64,000 bases of DNA. Source: Isoperla grammatica (taxonomy: Eukaryota; Arthropoda; Insecta; Plecoptera; Perlodidae). The notes beneath the pieces were generated by a model. The model was not told where the DNA came from, did no database searches, and saw nothing but the letters and a program-made list of their open reading frames with translations. The DNA is taken from assembly GCA_945910005.1 (NCBI GenBank), contig OX246741.1, positions 9,844,669 to 9,908,668 on the forward strand. The letters run 5' to 3'. Made by a program: the position numbers and the translations under genes. Positions within the stretch are counted from its first letter, which is position 1. Each line of letters opens with the position of its first letter. Of the stretch, positions 16,680-30,500 are shown piece after piece.

Positions 16680-17110
16680 TCATAGGCCTAGGCGTACAAA
16701 ACAAGTAAGTGAAACATAACCTCATTGTTGGTCTAGGCTAGGCGCCCAGCCTAGGGTCTAGGCCTAGGCCCTAGGCTGTAATCTTTGGTCTAGGCCTAGG
16801 CCTGGGCACCCACACACAACACAAGCGATGCCTGCAAAGTGCAAAGTAGCTCCTCGAGCTAAGCCTAGGGGCTAGGCCTAGTCCTAGACATAAGTACAAA
16901 AATATTTAAAGTTGTGTCACCTATAGCCTAGACATAGGCTATATTGAAAATTCATAAAGTAGAATCAAATCAAAGTAAATAAAGCAATACGCTAGGTAGG
17001 CTAGGGCCTAGGCCTGTTAAATGACACAACTTGTAGGTTATAGCCTAGGCCTAGGCCTAGCCTAGGCATTGGCTCTTGTAGGCCCCTTCTCCCGTAGGTC
17101 TAGGGCCTAG
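16680..17110. repeat. AGGCCT/CCTAGG palindrome cluster
   Basis: Dense runs of TAGGCCTAGG and its permutations occur through this stretch (for example 16730-16805 and 17040-17065). Similar clusters lie at 2790-2915, 28350-28735, 32400-32620, 49260-49510 and 52330-52480. All are non-coding. No unit length or open frame is apparent, so they look like dispersed simple sequence characteristic of this genome. Confidence 0.8.
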
Positions 17111-17134
17111 GAAGTGGGGTCCTTGTACGATAGA

Positions 17135-17845
17135 CAGAGCGGTAAATCTTCCTATTGGGTCCGCGTTCAAAAATCGCTGTAAAATAAACATTAATGACAT
17201 TTCTTCATATTTACTGTAGTAAATATATTAAATCTAGTGTACAAAGTATTTTGTAAGTAGTTTTAATGTTCAAATTTAGTTTATAAGTACAGAAAATTTG
17301 ATGTAAGTGTTCGAGATGACAGAAGTAAGGAAATTAGTCAGCCGTTACTGATCGCCATCTTTGACGTTCCGGAAGTGTGTTCCGGCAGTGTTGCCAACCA
17401 TTGAAGGTTACACAGAACCAATAACCGTACTAACTTTCGTGGGCAATCCTCAACCTGATCCCCTAACCTAACCGAATTTTGTGGGATGTCAGGTAGCTGG
17501 GCAAAGTCACTTTGATTCAGTGTCACCCATCCTGGCCTTATCCGACTCCCGCCTACGTAGGCCATCAGTCACTTTCAGTGTATTTCACTTTGGTATGCCT
17601 TACGTTGGTAGACCTGCAGAACGTCGGGCGGCAGAAAAACAACATGGCGACAATGTGAAAATCCGCCGTCTAAACGCTGTTTTAGATCACCGAAAAAGGC
17701 AACTTTGAATGTTTTAGCAGACACCGAAACTTGTTTGGGTTCATTTTAAACATAAATTTGTCTTTTAGTAAGTGTTTCAAGTACTTTCCGGGACTGGATT
17801 TGTGCAAATGAGCCGCGGACCCAATCGGAAGAATTACCGACAGAG
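17135..17845. mobile_element. Candidate TIR element upstream of the senataxin-like gene
   Basis: The left end reads GGTAAATCTTCCTATTGGGT, then CCGCG. The right end carries the inverted match GGTAATTCTTCCGATTGGGT, then CCGCG, giving about 30 bp of imperfect terminal inverted repeat. The interior (about 700 bp) has no convincing coding region. Its open frame at 17591-17708 (start MPYVGRPAERRAAEKQ) is unassigned and could instead be a 5' exon of a neighbouring transcript. Exact ends and target duplication are uncertain. Confidence 0.45.
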
Positions 17846-18079
17846 CTAGGCTCTCAGTGCGGGTGCCCCCACCTGGCCTGGTGCTGGCACTGGCTAGCCT
17901 ACTCTGAACTTACTCTACTCGTGGTCCAGACTTTTCTTTCTTTTATGCTCACATTGGACTTTTTTGAGTCGACGTACAAGCATTTATGAGAACTGAAGAG
18001 TTAGGCTGAATAGAAATATAAAATTTCAAATTTCTCAATTTAAAGTTCTTCTTCTTCTTCGAACACCCATAGTTAGAAT

Positions 18080-18316
18080 TTATGCCATTCTCTGCCTAGT
18101 GGCCCAATAAGGTTTGCCATCTATTTCCTTCTTGCTATATTTTGCCCCTCCATTAGATCCCTTTCTGCGGTCAGGGAGGGAGACACATGTCGCAAGATGT
18201 TCCGCGTCCTGGTCTTGTTCTTTGCAGAGTGGGCATATTCTTGTATCCACCACTCCTATTTTGTGCAGATGGGCTTGAAGGTAGTCGTGGCCGGTGTCCA
18301 TCTGGAAGTTTGCCAC
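18080..18316 (-). mobile_element. Non-LTR retrotransposon fragment: zinc-knuckle end of an RNase H-type ORF
   Basis: The minus-strand peptide contains DTGHDYLQAHLHKIGVV, then CPLCKEQDQDAEHLATC. This is the classic C-terminal signature of retrotransposon polyproteins with RNase H: a TGH/N-x-Y-L motif followed by a C-x2-C...H-x3/4-C zinc knuckle. The frame upstream is broken by stops and shifts, so only a 5'-truncated dead copy remains. Confidence 0.75.
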
Positions 18317-18599
18317 GTAGCCTATAAGGCCATTCTTTCTTCCTTATCAATTTTCCTTGCGTTCATTTTCTCCTTCCTTATAAGCGGTTCCCATCTTTTC
18401 CCTCGTGCAATAACTTTTAAAGTTAGTTGGCATAAAAAAAGATGAAAAGTTCGCTTAAAATGGAACGCGTTCATTTAAAAAGGCCCTTATCTATTTATTG
18501 AGTTTCGGTCCTTCCTCATCACTACACATAGAAAATTGTAAATAAACGTGTGTTTTAATAAAACTTATTGTGAATGTCTTTGTTTAGGTCTCAAGCACA

Positions 18600-21500
18600 A
18601 TGGTTGTTTGGGTCCTGAATAGGATTATGAATCCTGAGGTTACAGACTACGATACATCGTTAAACACCACATATGTGTTGGATACACATAATAAACAGAC
18701 TGTAAGTTTATGCAGTTAAGGTGACATTTTCTAAACCAGTGATGTATCCCTACACATTTAAAATTACAAGTTAAGCTGTGCCCAAAAACAAAATAAAAAT
18801 AATTATAGGCCTAACTACAACTGAAGAAAGTTGAATATTTTTGGTTTCCAACAAAGGAAATTTTCATACGACAAACATGGGTCAAATGTCGATTGCAAAA
18901 TTTGACAACGGAGTTCAGCTGAGTTGAATATTTGTTTTTCTGGATTTTTTTACTTTCTAATTGGAAATTATGTAATGTAAAACAAACTTAGTTACCTACC
19001 TACACAATTTTATGATTCGAAAACCGAACTTTTAATCAAAACTTCCTATGAACGATTTGTTTGTACAACTCTTGTAGGCTATGTGGGAGCTAAAAAAAAT
19101 CAACCTAGTACTATCTTAAAAATTGCAGAAAAAGTAAAAAAAAAAAAGTGCCAGTTAAAAAGTTTTGATACTTTTTGTGATGAACACAGCAATAATTTCA
19201 AAATATTGTTCAATCCTCAGGAAATAATATCAGTAGGCCTACCAAATAAATTAATATAGTCAATAAAAAAAAACATGGGACAGTATTAAATTTTTTTTAA
19301 CATTTGATATTTTTGTGAGATTTACACACTTCCACTCCAATGAGCCAGAGTCCAAGCGTACATTCCACTACATTCCACTTACATTCCACTCAGAGTCCCT
19401 AGAGTCCACTTAAGCTAATTGTACAATATGTTTGAAATACATGATTATTTGCATCCTTCATTCCTAAGAGTCCAGTTCTAATATATATTATGCTTATTTC
19501 ATGTTTCAGTTCAAAATTGGCAGAGGCAGGGCCTGTGACATCCTACTTACTAGCTTGTTTGTATCTCGCTATCACTGTGACATACGATTCTTAGGTCCAG
19601 ATAGTAGTCCCCATATCTGCGATCAAAAGGTTGGCTTTTCAGATTTATTAAAGTATAGCTATGTAGGCCTACTGGTATTCCATATTACTTACAACAACTA
19701 GAGATGGAATGTTATAATGTGGGAGGAACTTTCTAAGCATTCAAAATTTGAGCAAACAAACTTTTTTTGCCATGTGCTATGTTAACATGTGATAATAGCT
19801 GAAATTGCTAAATAAAATGAATTGAATTGAGACTGTGACCGGCCGCCAGTTGCCATTCTAGATAGTGCAACCGGAGCAGAGTTAGTGCTGGAAGTATACA
19901 TGTACACTTACTATTATAAGCCTTGTTACCAGGTGAACTTATTGATGCAATGTTGATTCAACTTCAGACCTGGGTATTAGCATAACAGTAGTAGGCCTAA
20001 CACGTTACTGTTTTCAACAAAATTACTTTTATCAGTAACATGCCAGTAATCTCATTACAAAATTCTCAATGTAACGGAAAAGTAATTTCACGTAAATTCA
20101 CTCCTTTCGTTTTGCTCAACTTATTCAGCTTGTATTTGATGCCTCATAACGTTAGAGGTATCGTTGGATTCAGAAACGTTTAACTCGTGCTTTGGTACCT
20201 ATTTAAGCGTCGGTGTGATGCTGACATTTTTGTGGGAGGTATAGCTTGGAAAATGCCGGGCCGGATCATTCAGATGGTCAGGAAAATAATTGTATAAGAA
20301 CAACCAGTGTTATATTTGTCATTGGGACTTTTCCCAGTTCTTCAGAAAGGTTAAATACACACACACAAAAAGTTAAGGAGAGCTATTAAACACAGTCACT
20401 AAATAGTTAATATAACAATCTGCATGTATAAAAACACGTTTTCCATAATTTTCCCAGAATTAATGCTAAGAGTTTTTTAAATAATTATTTTTATTCTCTT
20501 TGATCACGCTTCTTATAAATCCCTTTCAAAATACCAGATACACTGTTGGTGTCCAGAACAGTCTTAAACACCAATAACCAACCAACTTTGTTTTAGAGTG
20601 AAAACGGGACATACGTGGACGGCCATAAAATGTTGACGGGTCACACGAAGGAACTCGAAGCAGGTTCCCTGATCGGGGTTGGTGTGGACACCAACGTCGA
20701 CAAGTCTTGCTTCGTTTTCGAACTGGTCAAGTCCGGGGGTGTCAGGCCGCCTGTGTTCCCACCGTTGGCCCCACAGGAGCAGGTACGGTTGACCCCACAG
20801 GAGCAGATGCGGTCAACCCCAGAAGAGCGGATGCGGTCGACCCCAGAAGAGCGGATGCGGTCGACCCCAGAAGAGCAGATTCGGTCGACCCCACAAGAGC
20901 AGATGCGGTCGACCCCAGAAGAGCAGATTCGGTCGACCCCAGAAGAGCAGATGCGGTCGACCCCACTAGAGCAGACGCAACCGCCGGTTGTCAACGGAGG
21001 ACAGCCAAGTTGTCCCGCCCCAACGATAGCGCCTGAAGCGAGTGGTCGCAATATTTCTACTATAATCCTCGACTCCGATTGTGACTCGGAAGGCGAGGAC
21101 GTGGTGATCTTAACCCCATATCCAAAGAGCCCCGTCGATGTGCCGACCAAAACACTGGTAGTAGTTGAAAGTGATGCAGATTCTGATGATTGTATGATAG
21201 TTGATGACATTCCTTCAGCAGGAGTCAGTAGTGGCGCTCTCATCAGCACCGTATTCGAGGTAACGACTGAGGAAACAAGTTGCGTCGATGATGGTTTGAG
21301 GGTAATTGCACCGGCAGTAAGTGTTGAAACGTGCAGAGAAAATTCTCTGATTAAATGTGAGTCAAATAAGAACTTAAAACCATCAATATCACCAGAAAGT
21401 AGTAGGCATTCTAACAATACCAGTGGAGGGGATCATGATGACAAACCCAATGTAAAATCAAATGTACCAGTGGAAACAATACAAGACAGTGAACTGGTCG

Positions 21501-24500
21501 GAGATGGTGTAAAGTTAAAAGTCGAACCTACCGTTACCAATGCAACTACCGTTTGTAATGAATGGAAAGTAGACCGAAATATTACAGCACCTGCCAAAAA
21601 CAACTCTAGTCGTGATATATTTTTTGAACCACCCACTGTAAATATTTATTCATCTATTAAACTGGATCCCGATAAAAAATCAAATATGCCTCTACTACCA
21701 GTTGAAAAAATACAAGACAGTGGAGTGCTCAAAAGTGATATAAAATTCAAAGTTGAACCTACCATTAGCAACACCACTGAGGTTCGTCAGAGATTGAAAA
21801 TAGACCAACATATTCTGGAACCTATGAAAGATGTCAACTCTAGTCGTGGTGTAGCCTTTGAACCCACTGTAGTAGCCCTGAAGGATGTTTCATCCATTAA
21901 ACCCTGCCTCCTCAACCCCGAAACATCCGACGAGAAGTCCGCCAACAACGTTCAACGGGAATTCAACGCAATAAAGGATCAAGGAAACGACGACGCTCGG
22001 GTCGAAAGTGCCGGCTCGGCGAGCGCGCAAACGCCGGTATCGGAAGACGCGAGCAGCGCGTCGGCATGTTGTCGCGCCGACGACGTCGACGTCAAGCTCG
22101 AGCCGTTCTCCTTCGCCGACGCGTCGGCCGACTACACAAACTGGGACACGGACGTGATCCTCATCGACGACGACGAGGAGGCGGAGTTCCCGTGCTCGCA
22201 GCAGAGCTCGTTCCGCGGAGGGGAGGGGACGCCGTGCGTGCGGGAGGGGGAAGGGGAGGAGGAACGGGAGGAGGAACGCGAAGACAGCGCCGACGAAGAT
22301 GACGACGACGACAGTGTAGACCTGTGGTACGGCCGGCTGTCGCAGCAGTCCGCCGTGCAACGCAGGCTCGAGAGTGTCTCCGACGCGGAAACCGGCCGCT
22401 CTCCCGGCTATAGTAAAGGTTCCGGTCTTTCGCTCGACGTGGACTTGGAGCCGGGATCGGGTTCCGCGAAGAGGAAAAGCGAGTTGACGGAGGTCGGCAG
22501 CGGTGAAAGTAGCAGCGGGGAAGAAGACCTCTTCCTCCCGAGACCCAAACGTTTCAGGAAGGCGATCATTTCCACCTCGGATGACGAAGAAGAGCCGCTC
22601 GCCGGCCACAGACTTTCCGAACCGCTTCCCGCTGCCAGACGCAAACTGTCCATGAACAAAGACGCAAGGAGTCGATCCGTTGACCAACGTCCCGCTTCCG
22701 AGAGCAAACCGTCGAGTGCAACAAAGAAGAGCTCGGACCCGGTTCCGAGACGTCGGATTAAGCGACCATGTCCCACTTCTGTAAGCGAATCGTCCTCGGA
22801 CACTGATGTGGCTCCAACACGCAAGTCTTCAAATCGGTGTCCCGCTTCGGTAAGCAAGTCCCCGAGTGGCTCGGACTCCGATACAGACCTCAATGCACGA
22901 AGTTCTGCGAGCAGGAAGAAACGGCTGAAACTGAGCCCGGTTTCACTTGCCGCAAAGTTGACAAATCATGAGCTTGAGCAGAACTTGACTCGTTCAGATG
23001 ATGAGTTTCCTGTTGAATCTTCGGATTACCCGAATAAGTACAAAGAGATGTCAGATTCTGATGATAATATTTCTGTAACAAGTAACCAAGAGTCTCGTTT
23101 GCAAGCCAGTGGGCACACGTCTGACTCGGAACAAGAAGAACTGTTGGAGCTAGTGGGTCGGGAAGTAAAGACACTAGACAAAAGTTGGCTTAGAAAAAAA
23201 GATGACAAAAAACCAAAGTTAATTGAGGCACTACCAATGCCCCAGCGTCGTAGCCATCAACGGGGCATAAGTGGCAACGAAGCAGTGCGTCTGTTTGAGA
23301 AGAATAACATGGGAAAAAATAATTCTGAAAGTCATAAGAAGGAAAGCAAGAAGGAAACAATCAAAGAACATAGGCCTAAGCCTGCAGAAAAAACAAGCAC
23401 TTTGACTAAAGGGACAACACGTCGCGTAAGCCCAAGAAAAAGAGGGCAAAACACTTCCATAGCAAAGAGAAACGCATCAAACCTGAATCAAAACACATCA
23501 ACGGCAGCAGATAAAGAACAACAAAAAATTGATAAAAGGAGAAAATTAAAAGAGATTGCTGTGAAGGAGAAAGCAGATGCAGAAGAAAAAGCAAAAGCCT
23601 CCATGGCTCTAGCTTTGAAAAAGGTTCTCTCCAAACCTATTATTAAAATTACAGACAAAAGCAGAACAATCTTGTTGGCACAGGATTTAACCTCTTCATC
23701 GAATCGTGCTCCCCCACCCCAAGCCAAACAAAAACCAAGACCACCACAACCTCAAGCCCTCTACCCTCAAACAGTTACACAAGACAAACAAATACCAATA
23801 TGCCACCGACCAATAACACAAATTGGAACTTCGTCACCAAACGCAAATACTGTTTTGCGAGACGAACGAAGACCGGTACTACCACAACAGCTTTCATCTA
23901 CACTTCAATCGGTGCCAAAGTTGAAATTTCCGAAAATCCCCCTGTTAAAGGATAGGCCAAAACAACCTAGTGCCACCAACACGACAGACTGTGCGAAACT
24001 TCCAAGCACAAGTAGCCGAACGTCGACAGAACACGCCCCCATGATAGATAACCAATTGCGACCATTAGCTACCATAACAAATACCCTGGCAAGGAAAAGC
24101 TGCCTGGTGGATGTATCTACAGTATCCGTTTTCAAACCAAAAGTAAAGAAGTACGTACGTTTTATTATGGAACCTTTTGTCAAGTATTTTAAGTCTGATA
24201 ACCTACTTCGTAAGTCTGTTGGAAACAACAAAGACGTTGCCACTCCTATTCTTCCTAGGTCGCTCACTCCTGTCCAAAAAAGCTTGTATGACTCTCTCAA
24301 CTTCATACTAGGATGGAACAATAAATGGTTCCAAGAACAACGGGCACACAACGCTGACAGAGTTCCATCTGTTCATGGCAACATGCAACGTATCCAAATG
24401 CTAAGTCGGTTCACCAGTTACTCAGATTATTGGAAGGTTAGTACCATTCCGTTTATATTTTGAGATAAAGTTGACTGGCTTGACATAGGCATGTAGGCTA

Positions 24501-27500
24501 TGTTACTCTGTATCTTCTTGTGTTAAGTGCATTCAAATGTTAAACTTATTTGATTATTAAATAAATGCAAAATGTAAATATAGTACCCACATTTTATACT
24601 TTTGAAATATCGGTGACTCAATTTATCTAAACAAGAACATGCATTTTGATAGTTGCTCTTTGTAATTAACTGTAACTGTAGCCAACTACTGTATTAGGTA
24701 AAATTGTAAAATACGTTTCACATAGGCCTACCTAGATCTTGTTTCTATTTTTGTTTCAGGTCATGAATCCACTAATGCTCCTCAATCTGTGGGCTTGCAT
24801 CACAAAAGACAATGATGAATGTGTGGAAGAGGTGCTTTATCCATTTGCCATAGATGACCAAATGCAATGTAAAGAAGATCCCGCTCTATGCCGAGTGAAC
24901 TGTCACACCTTGTTGAATGCTCATATGAAGGCCAAATTGCCTTCAGCTGGGTACTTAGTTGTACTGGAACTAAATGGGCCTAAACCGACCAATGCCGACT
25001 CCCAGTCAACTCAGGTTGCGGTCAAGTATGCTTTCGGATACGTCGAACGGACCCATAAGGATAGACTCCGTGACAACTCTATAATACACGAACGACTTGG
25101 TAAGTGCATAACGTCTAACGTGACACACACTTGACCAGTTAGATGCTATAAATGACTAGGCCTACACGTTTGACTGCCCGTAAGATTTGGAGCTGATCAA
25201 ATTTACATAGGCGTACGCTATTGATGCAATAATGCGAACTGAAAATAGTGAGGTTACAAGTTACACTATTATTTAACAAGGCAAATCCATGGTCAATTAT
25301 CATAGTCCTCCCACCACCAGCTTTCTTTGCCCAATCAATGAGTTTAATTTTAGGAATAAGAATTAAGAATCTCAAATGAACACACACCATGTAGGCCCTA
25401 CACTTGTTGTTTGTGTTAATAGTACTGAATTAAATACCCGTACTTAGAAGAGGGTTATATTAATTTTATGTTTTACAATCCAGCATGATGGTCGGATAGA
25501 CCAGTTGTGGGTATATGAAATGATGATGATGTTTTTCACGTATGGTAAATATACCTCATCAGTCATCATCAAATGTCAGTATACCTGTGGTGTGGTCTAT
25601 ATGTGAATACATCTCTTGCTCTCTCTAATATTGCTTGCAGCTAGCCGTATTGCTGACCCCCGGGAGGTACTAAGACTGGTACTGATAATAAAGATGCGTA
25701 ATCAAACTCTTGGAAGGGAACGTCCGTCTAGGTTAAAGGTGAGAAGCAGAAGACATTGGGATCTAATAGGCTACATTCTCCAGATGGTACAGTCATGAGT
25801 GCTGCATTATAATTTTTTGAGTAATTGGAACTTCTTAGATAAATAAAATAATAGCTGTAACAGGGTATTGTTACGCAGTCTTTAATTTATAAATAAAAAG
25901 CTGACATTAGGCTTAGTTGGCAGATATAGCATAAAGAGAGACTAGGCTATCTATGCGCTCTGGTGGCAACAAAATGAACTAATGCACAGGTGATGTTTAG
26001 CTTCAAATATTTGAATTGTTGAGCCTTTTATAGTTGTATAATATAATATGTAATATTAGCCTATGTGAATAAATAATCCATCTAAACATGATTAAGTTAC
26101 CATTAATCTAGAACATGTTTTCTGGCAGGTCTGTAGCTACATACGGCCAGCGCTGCGCACCTTCCAGGCAGTGGCAGCACTCAGCTACTCCCCACTCCGC
26201 GATCGTATATTGATGCCACACGTCAAGAGTTTCACATTGCCGAACCAGTTGCAACACGACGGACTCGGTGACCTCAAGGTATTTCACGTACTCGGGTAGA
26301 ATTATCTACCGGTACTTAACCTAGTTAGAGTAGAAAATATACTCTTCATAGTTTTTGACATGTAACCTATAAATTCCTTCAGGTAGTTAATAATGACATG
26401 TATAGTTTAAGAGATTAATGATCAGTGCGATACGATACTGACACCGATACTGAGAATCTCATGCCAACATCGTATAGGAATATTTTACCTGTACCCAGAC
26501 TGAGGCTTTGTGTTCAGCATGGTGGCTTGGTTTTGATAACAAGAAAAAATAGATGCTACAAGATGCTTAATTTTAAATAATTAATGCTAAATTTAGAGAG
26601 AATAAATGGTAAAAAGAAAAACTAAAAAGACAATTCTCTAGGTATTGGACCAGACAACAGGCATAGGCATGTAGGCCCTAAGCTGCTGACGGATGCTTTT
26701 TGCTTGGGGTTTTAGCATTTTCCTCTTTTTTGTTAGTTTAGTCAAATGTAGTTATAGGAGGTAAGAATTGTTCTCATATTAACTTGTTGCGTATATTTCA
26801 GGACCAACTAAACAAAGCACAATATGCGGCAGTTTGCAGGACGGCAGAAGTTTGCCTGTCAGACGAACCTAAGATCTGTATGATCCAGGGCCCTCCTGGT
26901 GAGTAACCTGTGCATTTCAGTTTAGTACACTTAGGTACAAGCCGGGCTCGGAATGCTAGAAAATATTAAGGTAGAGGGTGCTCTCGGGCTAATATAACGG
27001 AAGGCATTGATCCAAGTTTTTCATTTATTTGTTATTATATTATAGTGGTGTCAAACGATATCGATAATTCGATACGATATCGATATCGCACGAAAATCGC
27101 CGTTAATTTCGATATCGATATGGTAGTGTCATATCGAAAATATCGCGATATCGTGGTAAACTTAAAATATTAAAATATTTCCGCTATGGTCTGCAGTATG
27201 CATTGCTGCAGTATGCGTTGCTGCAGCTTGTCACTGAGTACCAACCCCCCCCCCCCCCCTCCCCCCCTTCAGCCCGCGATATCATTGTCAACTTGAACTA
27301 TTTCTTCCATGGTTTGCAGTACGCGTTGCTGCAGTTTGTAACTGGACATCTCCCCCCTCCACACAGATGGCCGCAGGGGCCGGCGAGTTCCCTTTGTTTG
27401 CGTCGAGACATTGGATCCATTCAACTATTTGTACCTGGAACCCCGAATTCTTTCCAAGAAGAATGTTGTTGTTCAGTATTGCTTGATACTTTACGACTGT

Positions 27501-30500
27501 ATATAGCGGATGCCTGACACGTGACTAGACGTCATCACGCGAATTCAAGCCTTTATCGCTGTGCAGCAACTCGTACTGCAGGCCACGGGCGGAAAATTTT
27601 CAAGTTGATAATGATATCCCGGGATAAGGGGGGGGGGGTATAGACGTGAAGACACTAACTGCAGCAACGCGTACTGCTGGCCACGGCGAAAACACTTTAA
27701 ATTGACTACGATTTCTTATGTATTGTTTTATTACCGCCGGAAAAAAATCGATATCGCGATATCGATGTCAATTTTTTAATATCGATATCGCGATACGATA
27801 TCGGCAAAATGGCGCCGATATCGATATTGAAAAAAATATCGTTTGACACCACTATTATATCGTGGGCGTACAGCAAAAACTCACTAAGTAACATTTGGGT
27901 TGAAATTGAGTGGTTATACTCATTAAAACCAGAAATGTAATGCCTTTAGTCTGCAAAAACTCACTAAGTGCAGGCTACCTATAGTTTTCAATAATGGGGT
28001 GATCTTTTTTTCACTAACTTCACAGGCAACATTTATTGACAGCAAAATGTGGTTAAGTGCACTTAATGAGTTTTTGTTGGTAATTATCAGACAGAATGTT
28101 TTTAATGTAGCATGCAAGAAGTCACTAAGTACAAAAAACACATTTCAAAAGCTGTTGAAGCTATCACCGCCTACTAAACACTTCATTTTAATCATAATAA
28201 TGTTGTTGTGAATTGATGGTGAATTGTGTTCTCAGCCTGTCAACTCACCAGGATATTCTTTTGAATAAGGTAAGTGATTTAAAGTAATAATAAATTGGGA
28301 GTATTACAATTCAACTTAGAACCCATGTAGCTATGCATTTTGTCATTTCAATAGAGCCTAGTAGGCCTAGGCCAGGGCTTCAGTAAGCCTAGCCCCTACC
28401 TAACCTTACTTGTTCTGTAGGCAAGATCCAAACTGATCCTAGGTCTCTACCATGTGCCTACGCTATGGCTAGGCCTAGGCATAGGGCCTAGTATAACCCC
28501 ACATTTTGCACAAGTCTAGGCCTAGGCCTTCAGTATAGGCCTATTGGCCATACATATTCCAGTTTAAGGCCTAGTATAACTCCACACTTTGCACAAGTCT
28601 AGGCCTATTGTTTTCAGTGTTAGGTCTAGGTCTAGAGCCTAGTATAACCCCACATTTTTGCACAAGTTTAGGCTTCGAGTATAGGCCTGATGGCCATACA
28701 TAATGTTTCCAGTGTTAGGCCTAGGCTAATTTAAGATTTTTCTTTAGGTTTACTATGGTCAGGCCAAAGCGCAAGAAGACAATGAAACATAGTGACGAGG
28801 ATATTCTGCTAATGTTAGACAACTCTGACATTGAATCCGGCGATATTTCAGACCCAGATTACATTGAATCTAATATTGACAGCTCGTCGTCACACTGTTC
28901 TGATTTAGATGAGCATGGTGAGTGATTCTGACTGTGCAAAATTTAAGTAGACCTAGATGAGGTCTAATAAAGTAGAACTAATAAAATATACTTTAATGGA
29001 GTAAAAATATTATTAATAGGCCAATGTTTATTTTCAGAAAATGGACTTGAAATGGAAATGGACAATTCACTAAGGGCAACAGAACCACCGGTTGAAGTCT
29101 TAGACGAAGTTGAGCACGACGTACTCACTATGGGTTTAGTTTTTGCTAATGAAGTCATGGAAATGGATGTGGAAACTGAACAGGAAATTGATCTCGATGT
29201 TGTCACGGCTGAAGTCGCAGTTGATCTACTTGCTGCAGGCGGAATTATTGTTGACGAAGTCGCAGTGGAAGGTGTGAATGAAAGGCCTACTATTGTCGTT
29301 CAGGAAGAGGAAAGAGATGAAGATGAGGGTGCTCGTAAAACAGTCCGAAATCGATGGAAGAAAGCTGATCCTACAACTTGGAAAAAGAATGTGTTAAGAA
29401 CCAACCGAAATAAATGCCTTCCTTACACAACAAAAAAAGGCTTACAACCTGCAAAATCTCCACAGCAAGTAGATTGTGCAGGTTGCCGTTTTAAATGCAC
29501 TCAACTTTTCTCAGAGGAGGACAGGAATAGAATTTGCCATGCCTACTGGATTTTAGACTCATATGAAAGAAAGAAAGACTTTCTCATTTTAATGATTTCT
29601 AGTAATGAGCCAGTGAGGAGAAATGGACGTGAAGGTTCGAAACTAAGAAAGAATTCAAGAGCGTATCATTTTATAAAAATGGAAAGAAAAGTCCGTGTAT
29701 GCCAAAGTTTTTTCCTGAAAACTCTCAATATTAGCAATGGACCAGTTAATTCGGCATTTAACGGAATTGGGTTAGATGGTTCTTTTTCAACTAAGGACAA
29801 GCGTGGGGAAAAAGCTTCCGTGAACAAAACGTCAGATGAGTCTGTTCGTAAAGTTAAAGATCACATTGAACTCTTTCCCGTAATGGAGTCACATTATGCT
29901 AGGCAAAGCACTAAACGAAAGTATTTGGACAGTAATCTTTCGATTAGCAAAATGTATTCACTATACAAGAAAGAGTGTGAAAACAAACATTCTACACCAG
30001 TAAGCCTGATAACTTACAAAAGATTTTTGGCACCCAATACAATTTGTCTTTCTTCAAACCCAAAAAAGACCAATGTTTAACATGTGCCAAGTATGTATCA
30101 GCAATTGGTCAAGCCAAAATCGATATGTCAGAGGAATATAATGAGCACCAGGAACGCAAAAAAGATTGCAATGCTTCAAAAGAAATTGACAAGCAGAGGG
30201 CCAATGATGATGAAACATTTCAATCGGCAACATTTGACTTGCAAAGTGTATTGCAAATACCGTCGAGTGATGTGTCAAGTATGTACTACAGCAGAAAGCT
30301 ATGCGCCTACAACCTAACAATTTACGAAGCGAAAACTCCTAATGACGCATATTGCTACGCGTGGACGGAGCTGAATGGCAAAAAAGGAAGTTCTGAGGTG
30401 GGAACTGCCCTGAATGCATGGATACACCAACTTCCAGAACACGTTACTGAGGTTTCATTGTTTTCGGACACAGCCGGTGGGCAAAACCGAAACCAGCATA

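Noticed and set aside
20615..20800. Starting the helicase gene within the giant exon
   Set aside because: Upstream exons 18600-18701 and 19510-19629 join in phase and complete the FHA domain, so an internal start would cut the domain in half.
22066..22302. Arg-rich plus-strand frame within the senataxin exon
   Set aside because: Out-of-frame translation of the acidic GA-rich coding repeat; no start context or conservation.
27203..27517. 104-codon frame with a proline run
   Set aside because: Lies inside the hAT-like MITE and spans a C-run; no conserved domain and no splice support.
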